Positions 1 through 8,898 of a DNA stretch of 18,030 bases are shown in pieces. A program made the translations under genes and the position numbers. The notes below the pieces were generated by a model. That model saw only the letters and a list, made by a program, of their open reading frames with translations. It was not told the DNA's origin and ran no database searches. Location of the stretch: positions 1 through 18,030 of the forward strand of contig JAAMPI010001195.1 in assembly GCA_013054445.1 (NCBI GenBank). Reading direction: 5' to 3'. Every line of letters begins with the position of its first letter. Position 1 is the stretch's first letter. Origin of the DNA: Cudoniella acicularis (lineage: Eukaryota; Ascomycota; Leotiomycetes; Helotiales; Helotiaceae).

Positions 1-1363
1 TCCACACCCGCAAACTACGCCCAGTGAATCGGGCTTGAAAGGTAATAGCTCTTTTTATATTAAAATTCTAATATAAGTTTTTTGATTTTTGATTTTAGAC
101 TTAAGTTATTATTGTTTCGTATAATGATCAACTCCGACTAAAAGATATCATTGATCCTATAAAACGACCACAAGATTTCATTAATATTTAAGACCGACTA
201 GTTTCTGAAAAGATAGCGATTTAATATGTAAATAGGCTCTTTTATAATACGTATGCGCATGCGTATACGTCGCTTGTATTATACGACTCGCTTGTGTCTT
301 GTATCTATTTGATTTATATCCCTATAAGGGGGTTGCGTTTGGTTGGGGGGACAGAAGGGGTATAGGGGTGGGTACGCAGTAGGGTCGTATTGCTTACGAG
401 CCTAGCTGCAAAAGTCTGTATCTTACAGGGCATTTTTAAGCGATTTTCAGGCTTCGCGACCCCACCTTTAGGCTTCTAAAAGCTAGACTTATCGCGATCA
501 CTTTAAAATTATAAAATAACTATAAATAATTATAGTTTATGATATAAATAATCGCGAGTTTTAGAAGGCAAAGGTACTATCTATTAACTATGTTTTTAAA
601 GTTTTCGATTTTCGATTTTCGATTTACTAGTAAAATGCCCTATAAGATACAGACTTCTGCAGCCAGGCTCGTTATAGTGTCTACACGCTATAATTCACTG
701 CTTGCGAACGCTGAAGTACACTAAGGCACAGCTCAAGTGTACATTATCGCCCTACCTTACTATGTTACTAACTCCTTCGAAAAACACTATTATAATAGAC
801 TTTAAAGACATTTATAAAGTCTAAGTAACTATATTCACAAAGTACTCTATCCCTGATATATATATGCTCGGGGAGGGCCTCCCTAGAAGGCTTATATAAA
901 AAGTAGTTAGTTTTTTTAGGATTAACGATATCTTTTAGTCGGAGTTAGGGATTATACGTTTTCATTTTAGTCTAAGCTATAAATAAATAGCTTTTATTAA
1001 AAATTAATATTTTAAAAAAAATAAATTTTATTAAGTCAGACTATCTAACCTGAAAAGGCTCTGTAGTTAAACTACTAGACCTATACTGTCTCTAATACTA
1101 ACTTTTCGACCTGGTCACCTGTGTGTTTTAAGGTAAGATAAATCTAGTGCGATTAACCAATCGAAGGGATCGGCTGCTATCCAAGCGCTTAGATGCGTGA
1201 CTGCGCTATACCGCCATGTGTCCCAGTACACTTCATAATTGAAATTTCCCCTTCCTGCCGTAGGTAACCTCTTCATGACTCTACAATCTCGTCATTGAAC
1301 GTAGGCATCCGTTGAAGGAACCGACTTTCCTCTCTCCTCGGCACAGCCTTGCGTCGTGACAGA
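1..1363. other. A+T-rich gene-free tract, RIP-like
   Basis: I see no convincing coding sequence here. The DNA is rich in A+T with many TA steps and stops in all frames, as expected of RIP-degraded repeats. It contains a large imperfect palindrome (listed separately) and a short run of cgatttt units near 605-625. The stretch ends just before the broken HET-domain gene. Confidence 0.6.
130..946. repeat. Large imperfect palindrome (fold-back element or RIP-decayed repeat)
   Basis: Two nested pairs of inverted arms share one centre near 534-538. The outer arms are 130-159 and 917-946, about 30 bp with two mismatches, both transitions. The inner arms are 396-436 and 632-672, 41 bp with three mismatches, again all transitions. 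Weaker similarity (CTTTxGxCTTCTAAAA, around 470-482 against 555-572) and a short A+T palindrome around 520-536 lie between them. The common centre suggests one inverted duplication or fold-back element, not two chance pairs. The transition-only differences fit RIP. No transposase-like reading frame is visible inside. Confidence 0.6.
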
Positions 1364-2700
1364 ATGACATATTCCTATGCCCCTGTAGAATGCCAACAGC
1401 ATCAGGCTGCTTCACCTAGGACTAGGCTGTGGAAGCACTCCTCTCAAGGCTCGTCTTGCAAGCTATTGACTCGGGGATCACTGTTCCTACGATGCCCTGT
1501 CCTACGTCTGGGGCGAGCCTGACCTAACCGAATTACTCCTTGTTGACGACCAAGAATCCAGGATATCCCAAAATCTACACACCATCCTTCTTCATCCCGG
1601 ATATCTAGATAGGATGCGCACTCTGTGGATCGACGCCATCTGTATCCACCAGCAAGATGGTGTCGAGAAAGTCCAACAAGTCGTATTGATGGGGCAGATA
1701 TACCAGCAAGCAGATACTGTGCTCTGCTGGCTTGGGGAGCTTTTAATGCACCGGCTGCGGGCATTGGTGTTTCTTCAATTCCTTGCAGAAGAAGCGCTCA
1801 GATATAAAAAGCGGGACCAAGCGGAAGACTACTGGGCCTTATTTGTGATGAAATGGTGCCCGACGTGGATGTGAATCTGGTCGTCGAAACTGCTTTGAAG
1901 GCGGATGTGGAGGCTGTCTACAAAAGCGACTGGTTTACCCAGCTTTGGGTTGTACAGGAGCTTGCATTTGCAAGGAATCCAAGAATTCTCTGTGGCGTCT
2001 ACAGCCTGAGTTGGAAAGAGTTCGAACTAGCGACAAGGATAATTGCGAGCTGTCTTGGTAAGATTTCACATCCCCCCAAAGCCCTATGGTCCATTAAACA
2101 CGCATGGGAGATCATTTGGCTCCGTGGAAGATACTCCTTGAATATGCGTCCAGTCACTGCTGGTCAGGTCATTTATCGTTTCGATCAGCCTTGGAGCATT
2201 GGCCGTCTAGCTTGGGACATGAGGAACAAGAAATGTAAAGACGATAGGGACAAGGTCTATGCACCCCATAGTCTCACCGCAAGCGGAAACAGCTTGAAGG
2301 TTTTTCTGCCGGACCCCTTCATTCCAGACTACACTCGACCGGTTGAGTGGGCATACTACCAGTTTTGGAGGAGATTCGAAGGATATACATCTCTCTTCCA
2401 TGATGGGCTATCGCGCCGTCGCGGTTACAGCAAGACAACCGGGAACAAGGTTGTAAACGAGAACGTATCGGTCTATTTTAATGACAGTTATCTGCCATCC
2501 TGGGTCCCGGATCTGCGTCCGCATCATACAAATGAGTGGGAACCTATCTTTGACTCGGACTATGCCACGTCTACCCCGATGCACCATTGGGGGTCATACT
2601 TTGACTTGACTGAGGGGACAGGTATTCTCAAGATCCGTGGGCACTGTTTCGATAGCGTGGTACGCGAGTTTCATATAAGCCAGCAAATTGATCCATGCTA
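1364..2700 (+). pseudogene. HET-domain (heterokaryon incompatibility) protein, broken
   Basis: HET-domain proteins trigger vegetative incompatibility and regulated cell death in filamentous ascomycetes. The hallmark blocks are present in order: an N-terminal SIRLLHLGLG-like stretch (1398-1430), YDALSYVWGEP (1488-1520), LWIDAICIHQQD (1620-1655), a MGQIYQQADTVLCWLGE block (to about 1740), WFTQLWVVQELAFA (1931-1972), a DRDKVYA block (near 2245-2265) and LPSWVPDLRP (2492-2521). They are not in one frame. The likely start ATG at 1364 is followed by a frame change near 1388, an in-frame TGA lies at 1467-1469 just before the YDALSYVWG block, and a second frame change occurs near 1845-1853. The last part stops at 2698-2700, and no typical C-terminal HET-protein segment follows. 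I find no introns that repair the breaks. The HET assignment is firm from the motifs; the loss of function is inferred from the breaks. Confidence 0.85.
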
Positions 2701-3065
2701 AAATATTGTGGACTTTCCCTTTCTCCGCACCAAAATCAACTTCTTCCTATCCTTAGAGTCCGAGTACGAACCATATCCGAGCGCTCTGGCATAGGTGGAG
2801 GCTTTCGATTTCTATTAAGAATCCTACGCCGTATGTGGATATTGGCGCTAAGGAAGTCGCAGCTTCACAGTCATCCACCTATATCTTGAGTTGATGTATA
2901 ACTTCACAAGCATTGGCTCAAAGTGGTTGCGTGCTGGGAGGTAAACGAGCCATCATGTAGTACCCTCTCACAGAACCGCGTGGCTGGATCCCACGCGGTT
3001 GCTGATGTAGTCGAAATGGTTGCTGCAGCAGGGTTGAGCAGGTACTGTCAAACGTACTGACACTG
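2701..3065. other. Non-coding or decayed tract downstream of the HET remnant
   Basis: Frames are interrupted on both strands and I recognise no protein. The clearest structure is a perfect 10-bp inverted repeat, aaccgcgtgg (2974-2983) and ccacgcggtt (2991-3000), with a 7-bp loop. It could form a stable hairpin and may be a relic of a mobile element. Confidence 0.4.
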
Positions 3066-3557
3066 CTAAGAGGATTGGCTCTGACAGAGGAACTGTTGCA
3101 TTTTATTGTGCAATTGCCGTCTTTTGGGCAAAGTACGAGGATGACGACACGGGAGAGGGGTAGATGTCGGCGGAGATTTCGATAAGGAGTCTGGCACGGG
3201 TGAAAGAGCGGTTTTTGGAACAGGTGACACTGTAGAAACAAGGGGCAAAGCCCAAGGCAGGGCGGTCTTCATTTCCTGACCTTTTCTTGGTGTCAGGCCC
3301 TTGTAATTGGCGACGGATGCGGTAGGATTAATCTTGAAGTCAGTGATGGTCTTTGGGCTCGTAGAAATCTCTTTGAAAACCTGGTACAGTGCAGGAGTGT
3401 TGACCGAATTCTGGCGAGAGGTTCTCGGCAGGTGTGAAAAGAACAGTGTGTAACCGTGCCAAAGCAACTTTCCCTTCCAGCGTTTTAGAGATTCATCAAG
3501 CCACCTCCAAGTCTTCTCAGAAGTCTGAAAATTGCACCATAATCCTCTGTTAGTCAT
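3066..3557 (-). CDS. Unrecognised coding-like remnant
   Basis: This 163-codon minus-strand frame begins at an ATG at 3557. The first 110 or so residues look protein-like, with a Trp- and Lys-rich helix-like start (TWRWLDESLKRWKGKLLWHG) and a block LPRTSRQNSVNTPALYQVFK. The last 40 residues are low in complexity (Pro, Ser, Arg) and are probably not genuine. Directly upstream on the same strand, about 3555-3770 stays open in another frame and abuts this one with a one-base frame change, so the two may be parts of one decayed gene. I cannot assign a family. An intact small hypothetical gene is possible but less likely given the broken neighbour. Confidence 0.3.
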   Translation of the reverse strand: MTNRGLWCNFQTSEKTWRWLDESLKRWKGKLLWHGYTLFFSHLPRTSRQNSVNTPALYQVFKEISTSPKTITDFKINPTASVANYKGLTPRKGQEMKTALPWALPLVSTVSPVPKTALSPVPDSLSKSPPTSTPLPCRHPRTLPKRRQLHNKMQQFLCQSQSS

Positions 3558-3829
3558 CTCTCGGCCGAGATTTGAATGTCGAGCATTAATATGCCAAGAT
3601 CTTTCGCGATTATGCAGTCATCAAGCACACGTCGTCTATGTAGACTACATGCGTCCGTCTTGCTGATTCTTGCCCAATCCATGCAATCTGCCTCTTTCAG
3701 GGACAATCTCATCCCACACGTACATACCACCAACCAAAATGGCTCTAGTCCGAATCGTTCGTCATGCGGCCGATTTGATCAATATCTACCGGCTCTCGAT
3801 GAAATTACTCTAAATTGATCAATATTGCG

Positions 3830-4855
3830 CGACGGGTGAAAATCAAGGCATGGATCAAGGATATCCGTTTTATTTTAATTTTTCTATTATGTTAGAATTA
3901 AAGATGTATTATTCTACTGCGAGGGTTTATTTAGTCTTTTTTTTATACCTTTTTACATAAAGTAAAGACTTCTTAAAGTAATAATATAACGTAATATAAT
4001 ATAAAGAAAGAGAATAGAGCACACTAGATAATAATTTTAGTACGACGCGGATATATTAGGAATATATGGATGAGACAGTAAAGCTGTAAACGGAAGGTTG
4101 TAAGGGGCACTCTCACACTGATACATTTATGTATGCCAACACACCCCACTTCTCTCCTATATGGCTAGTGAGCTTGTCAGCACAAGGGTAGCTAATACCC
4201 GGATTCTGTGAGCGTCCTTGAGCGCCCTTGAGCATCGTAGTTGGGCGAAAGATCACGTAACTCGCCTCCAGCAAAGGCCTCAAATTTCATATTCGGGGGA
4301 AAGCGATTGCAAAAGCGAGGGATGTTCACTTGTCAAACTAATTAACCGCTCAAAGGGCTTTGGAGAATAGTGAGACTGTCGAAATTCGAGAAACCGTGAA
4401 AATGTGAAAATGTGGAAGGCTTACCGGAAACCCCACTATCTATTCACTGTGTTGCGCAAAAGCTTTTACTGCTCCCACAAGGTATTCATGCAGATAATGA
4501 AAACATTGAACATAACTGGGAATGGCTGCGTTTAGACGACTCCGTTTGCATTTCAGACTAAATACTGCTGGTCTTGTTGAAAGGCCAGACTATTCACACT
4601 AAAGAGATTCCTTCCGTCCCCGTCCTATCTCCTGTTGAAATGAGCGTATGTCTCCAGTCAAATTCCGGTTGCCACTAACCATAACCACCCCTCTAAGCCT
4701 CCTTGTTCTGATTAAAACAGAGCCACGTTAGCGCGATACACTGCAAGTGCTTCTCAAATTTATGAGATAAGAGTTGATGATTGCGTCAGAGTTGGCCGAT
4801 GTCTATCAAAAGTACATACTTTCTGCTCAGTAGAGGTCTGATATATCCGTAAAAC
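3830..4855. other. Gene-free region 3' of the RiPP precursor gene
   Basis: I see no supported gene. 3860-4070 is very A+T-rich. 4080-4855 has more balanced composition but no long frame on either strand. It lies immediately downstream of the minus-strand precursor gene and should hold its 3' untranslated region. Confidence 0.4.
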
Positions 4856-5432
4856 TTAAGCTCTCTTTTCCGCGTCTTCTGCCTATTGGAGGTTACACTA
4901 GTAAGTCATCATTCAAGGTATTTTCAAGATTAACATACGAGGTAGATGCTGAGGATTTCGTCCGCATCAGCAGTAGATCTCTTTTCCGTATCTTCTGCCT
5001 ATTGGAAGTCACACTAGTAAGTCTTTATTCGAGGTGTTTTCAAGGTTAACATACGAGGTAGATGCTGAGGATTTCATCCGCATCAGCAGTAGATCTCTTT
5101 TTCGTGTCTTCTGCCTATTGGAAGTCACACTAGTAAGTCTTCATTCGAGATGTTTTCAAGGTTAACATACGAGGTAGATGCTGAGAATTTCGTCCGCATC
5201 AGCGGAAGCCTATCTCTGGTCAGCTGTACTGAAGAGAGCTACTTGAGTATGTTTGCTTCATACGACTTCGCGCTTGGAAATGTCTATTAGTCAAAGGATC
5301 ATTAGTAACATTATCCTTCGAGGCTAAATCAAGTAAAGAGGAAGAAAAAGGGCCAGACTTACCCATCGGGGCAGCAAGAACATGAGCAGTGAGGGCCAAA
5401 ATGGCAAGGGAGACGGTGTTGGAGAACTTCAT
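4856..5432 (-). CDS. Repeat-containing secreted precursor, candidate dikaritin-type (UstA-like) RiPP precursor
   Basis: Six exons on the minus strand: 5432-5363, 5283-5264, 5209-5171, 5114-5055, 4998-4939 and 4882-4856. Together they encode 91 residues and a TAA stop. Every intron starts GTAAGT, GTATGA or GTATGT and ends TAG, and the frame stays open throughout. Residues 1-20 are a clear signal peptide (MKFSNTVSLAILALTAHVLA) followed by APM. Exon 2 gives DISKREV with the first Lys-Arg site. Exons 3-5 each end in ADADEILSIYL. Exons 4-6 each start AED, followed by TKKR, TEKR or AEKR. The mature plan is therefore signal, KR, then three near-identical repeats, each with one Tyr and closed by KR. 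This is the known architecture of UstA/PhomA-like precursors, where Kex2 cleaves after KR and UstYa proteins cyclise a Tyr-containing core. The gene diverges from a UstYa gene 1.1 kb away. The exact core is undetermined; the region around the Tyr is the best guess. The repeat sequence is not one I recognise. An unspliced reading would stop after 70 codons and lose the repeats. The exon model is inferred from splice consensus and repeat symmetry. Confidence 0.85.
4862..5209 (-). repeat. Three-unit 116-bp tandem repeat, each unit one exon plus one intron
   Basis: The period is exactly 116 bp: gcctattgga recurs at 4881, 4997 and 5113. On the minus strand each unit is a 60-nt coding segment followed by a 56-nt intron. 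The introns run 5170-5115, 5054-4999 and 4938-4883, all in phase 0. They are nearly as alike as the exons: introns 3 and 4 differ at 2 of 56 positions, and exons 4 and 5 at 3 of 60. The array edge at 5209 coincides with the start of exon 3. The duplication therefore copied exon and intron together. Confidence 0.9.
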
Positions 5433-6540
5433 CGTGTTAAAATGAATGGTGGGGGCGCCTATGGTATTTTGTTCAGTCGTGTTGGTATGAAAAAATTGAG
5501 AACTTTACACTTTCAGATTAGTTTGAGAGAATAGAGGGGACGCCTGGAGATACTTATTCACTCTCGAACCGTCTGCAATTCGAAGTTTTGGGTTACCTGA
5601 AGGGAAGATATTTGGTCCAATGAAACAGATCAGAGAAAGCCCAATTGCTGGGCCATGATCTGACATGGTGTGCATGAAAATTGGACTTCAAGGATCTGTA
5701 AATACGAAAGAAACTCTGTCCTACTCCACTGGTGAATCAAGTCCATGAGAACATTATGTAACACCATTGTTTCCGCAATTATCGAACACCTTTATCTGAT
5801 CTCACTGCATATAAGCTTGCTGCTTTGCGGGGAATTAAAACAACGGATTTTATGTGGTTCGAATTTCAGTGGTTATTTAGCAGAGAAGTTAGCTTCGTTA
5901 ACAGGTGATACAAAAGGTAGAAGTATTCAAATTCTATATATTCTGTTATGAAAATGGAACGCTTCTCCAAATTTACCCTAAAGTAGCACCTAAGTCTCAT
6001 TACTCTACCCCACCCCGGGGACAAGACAAGTATATTGAAGGCAACTGATGCAGAAGTGAAGTAAGCAGCTTGTTCACCTTGTGGGGGTCTCCAGATTTTG
6101 TTATATGCGGAGAGCTTATCTCCCGGATCTTCCCTGCCTACACCCCTTGTATGATATGTGAAATGCATATGCACGCTACAATAGGTGAGATAGGAGACAC
6201 AAATAGGCTATCAAAAGCTTTTACTAGCGGGAAATGTAAGCATGCTTACTACTGATGGTGCATTGGTGGGGTGTAATCTTCTGAATATTGAAAATAATAA
6301 TAGGTTCGAATGCTTTGCAAATCGAGGTATTTTGACCATCCTTTATAGAGAGACGTATGAATAGATAAAACGAAAGTCCGGGAACGGCGGGAGATAGAAG
6401 TCTCTTGTTTGCTCCTAGACTGCTCATGCTTTCAGCTCACAACACCTCGACACAACCACCCCCAAATTTTCTGGAAGCTCGTTAATGTCCTGATTTCGAC
6501 CAGTCTTCCTCATACCAAAGGTTTTCTGGAACTCAACATA
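5433..6540. promoter_or_regulatory. Divergent promoter region between precursor and UstYa genes
   Basis: This 1.1-kb gap separates the start codons of the minus-strand precursor and the plus-strand UstYa-like gene, so it should carry both promoters and perhaps sites for a shared regulator. Short frames inside it (for example 5745-5951 and 6070-6255) have no family signature or plausible exon structure and I do not call them genes. I cannot single out a convincing TATA box or operator. Confidence 0.45.
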
Positions 6541-7567
6541 ATGAATGCTGATGAGGAGAGGACTCAGCGGCGATATGACACGTCCCTCGATGACGCCAAC
6601 GTCGAGCAAGCAGGCTTACTTGAAGACCACGAAGAGACACTTTATCCGAAGCCAAATAATGGATGTTTTACGAAATATATTATCTTATTGTTTATCACAA
6701 ACGTCCTCCTCCTATTAGGACTAATTCTGGCTACGCAAGCTCCATGCAAGGATCCCACACAAGCAATATATTGTGAGAACCATTCCTCTGAGGCCTCAAA
6801 TTCCTGCCCTGGTGCTAAGATCACCTATAGCACCTGCTCAATCTGAGATCGAGTACGAAACCGTGATGTTTAGTGGAAGTTTTGGGGATGATTTGACTGA
6901 GTATCAAGGATGGCCGAACGATTACAATGACCAATTATGGAGAGATACCTATAGTGGTAATGAAAACCTTTGCGAAAATTTAAGATGGCGCTGACAGGAT
7001 TAGGCGGTATAGCACTTCATATCTCTGACGAGGAAAACTCTAAGCTCTATAATACCACCGAAAGAGTAACAATAGAGGGAATGGAGGATCAATTTTTGAT
7101 CGGGATGGACGTATTCCATCAACTGCATTGCTTAGTAAGTTGTTATATGAGTTGTTAGAGGTTACTTCTAAACGTTTGCAGAACGTCCTCCGAAAATCGT
7201 TCTATCCCGAGCGGTATAACATGAGCATGTATTGGCCAAATGGCACTCTCCATCACTTCAACTGGGTCCATTACGGTAAGGACAACCTGCTCACATAAGT
7301 ACACTTTTGCTTGAAAACTGACACACTACCGTAGACCACTGCATTGATCTTATTCGACAATCCATTATGTGCCATGCCGATATTAGCACTCTATGGTTCA
7401 AGTGGGATGAGGAGCATCACCGAATGAAGCCTCAGCTTAATATGATGCACACATGCAGGAAATTTGAGAAGCTCAGAGACTGGGCATTTGAGAGAAGCGT
7501 GACGGAGTTTGATGAGAAGAAACACATTGAAAATGGCCGTGTTGTAACGTATCCAAGGCCGGTGTGA
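6541..7567 (+). CDS. UstYa-family (DUF3328) oxidase
   Basis: UstYa-like proteins are membrane-anchored enzymes that carry out oxidative cyclisation or other oxidation of fungal RiPP core peptides. Five exons fit: 6541-6772, 6831-6956, 7004-7134, 7182-7275 and 7335-7567, giving 271 residues, a usual length. Introns begin GTGAGA, GTAATG, GTAAGT and GTAAGG. Residues 1-45 are a polar cytosolic tail, 46-64 a single membrane helix, and SPAQSEIEYE (78-87) the conserved motif right after it. YQGWP (102-106) and LW (113-114) follow. The two diagnostic HxxHC motifs are HQLHC (158-162) and HYDHC (193-197), the latter assembled across intron 4. All expected features are intact. The intron 2 acceptor is uncertain because 6997, 7003 and 7012 all keep the frame; I chose 7003 because it gives the GGIALHIS join. 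The gene diverges from the repeat precursor, its probable substrate. UstYa and UstYb subtypes cannot be separated here. Confidence 0.92.
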
Positions 7568-8898
7568 TAAACGCAGGGCTACCATGGCTAGAATGGGGAG
7601 GGGCGGGTAGGAGAACAGATTAGTGGAGATTAAAGCGAGACACTGCTGGGACTGAAATGACAACGGTTCTAGCTCACCGAAATGGACCTGTATGATGAGA
7701 TGTTTTGAAACCTCCTTTCCCGGTATGCCGGCCCATCGTCTTGTGCAGAGGGATGCAAAAGCAACGTAGTATCATGATATCTTGATCGGTAAACCGTGGC
7801 GCAGCCTTCATAACTTCATAAGGGGGAAAGAATAATTCGGAATAATCAACAACCTGAACACGGAAGAGAGATACCAGCTGGTCGTTCAACCCGAATCCTC
7901 ATCCTCACGAAACCCGTTTCTGTCCGAAAAGGTGAGCAGGGCTACTTTATTGGCAATTCTGAGTGAGCTAAGGTGAGTAAGGGTGAGGCAAAGGTGAGGA
8001 GTGGGTAAGCAGTGGTAAGCAACAGCGGATAGAGGCAGAGTCAGCATGAGCATATATTAAGATGCTATTTTAGTACCCAAGGGGGCCCATCTTGACTCCT
8101 TTGAGGCTCGGTTACACTTTCCTTGTCTCTATGCGTAGATCCTATCCTGGCCCCCCTATGACCGAGATTCCTCCGGAGCCGATTTTAGATCTACAAAGGG
8201 TTCACCTAACTTATTATTTTATCCTAACAACTCCACTAAATTAAGAAAATAACTTGATATTCGTTATTTTCGGCCTATTTATAGTATTCCGGTAAGTTTT
8301 TTATAAATTTTTAAGAGCTTTTTAAAAATCTCAAATTTTTTAGTGTTCTTAGTAGGCGGGTGTAGGCGGTTAAGGGGTGAACCCTCTACATTCGCTTACG
8401 CACACGTGATTTAAAGATCTTAGCCTCATCATTCTGTAACGTCTCCTTGACGTCTATAGGGGTAGCTATAGGGGCAATTTTATGATATGAATTTCGGTGG
8501 CACTTGGTTTACTCCTTTTTGCTTTGAAACGTTTGATGCTGTACTTTACTCGCGTGTTTCTCTCCTATTTCTCCTAGTTTTTGCTTTACCTGGAAGGGGC
8601 TGAGTTACTCTATCAGCGGGTTTAGTTCCTAGTGATATTCACGCAGATATGATATTACATTAGGAAGGGGTTTGTACTAGTTCTATCTTGGCAGCTAGTT
8701 GGATAACTGTAGCGGATGATTGGGATAACTGGTTCGCTGGTTGATCATCATGGGATTCATGCGGCCATGAGGTTGCGTTACCAAGGGACTACACCAAGGC
8801 TCATGCATGCCATGTAAGGGACAACTGCACTAGCTAGGTTGACAAAAGGAAGATCGCTGGTGCAAGTCTGCTGGATGGTGGACATTTCACAGCAATAG
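7568..8898. other. Gene-poor decayed region
   Basis: There is no supported gene. A minus-strand frame at 7674-7889 starts with ATG but shows no recognisable family or good exon partner. 7929-8030 is rich in repeated ggtgag/ggtaag motifs. 8200-8340 is strongly A+T-rich. A 10-bp inverted pair, agggttcacc (8197-8206) and ggtgaaccct (8376-8385), might bound a small decayed element. The last 200 bases may include lost 5' sequence of the kinase-like pseudogene. Confidence 0.4.

Noticed and set aside
5220..5432. An uninterrupted 70-codon secreted protein as the whole precursor gene
   Set aside because: It reads through a consensus GTAAGT...CTAATAG intron, and after residue 23 bears no relation to the KR-bounded repeats. 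The spliced model explains the signal peptide and all repeats in one frame.
5840..6315. tRNA B-box-like strings (ggttcgaat) near 5848 and 6303
   Set aside because: Neither has a matching A box, acceptor stem or cloverleaf fold nearby.
6773..6994. A separate small gene within the UstYa locus
   Set aside because: It is exon 2 of the UstYa-like gene read through intron 1. Splicing at 6772/6831 recreates the conserved SPAQ motif directly after the membrane helix.
7674..7889. Second UstYa-type or other small gene on the minus strand
   Set aside because: No HxxHC motif, membrane segment or recognisable domain, and no plausible flanking exons.
8197..8385. Terminal inverted repeats of a small DNA transposon
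   Set aside because: Only 10 bp match perfectly, with no convincing target-site duplication. It is too weak to call an element.
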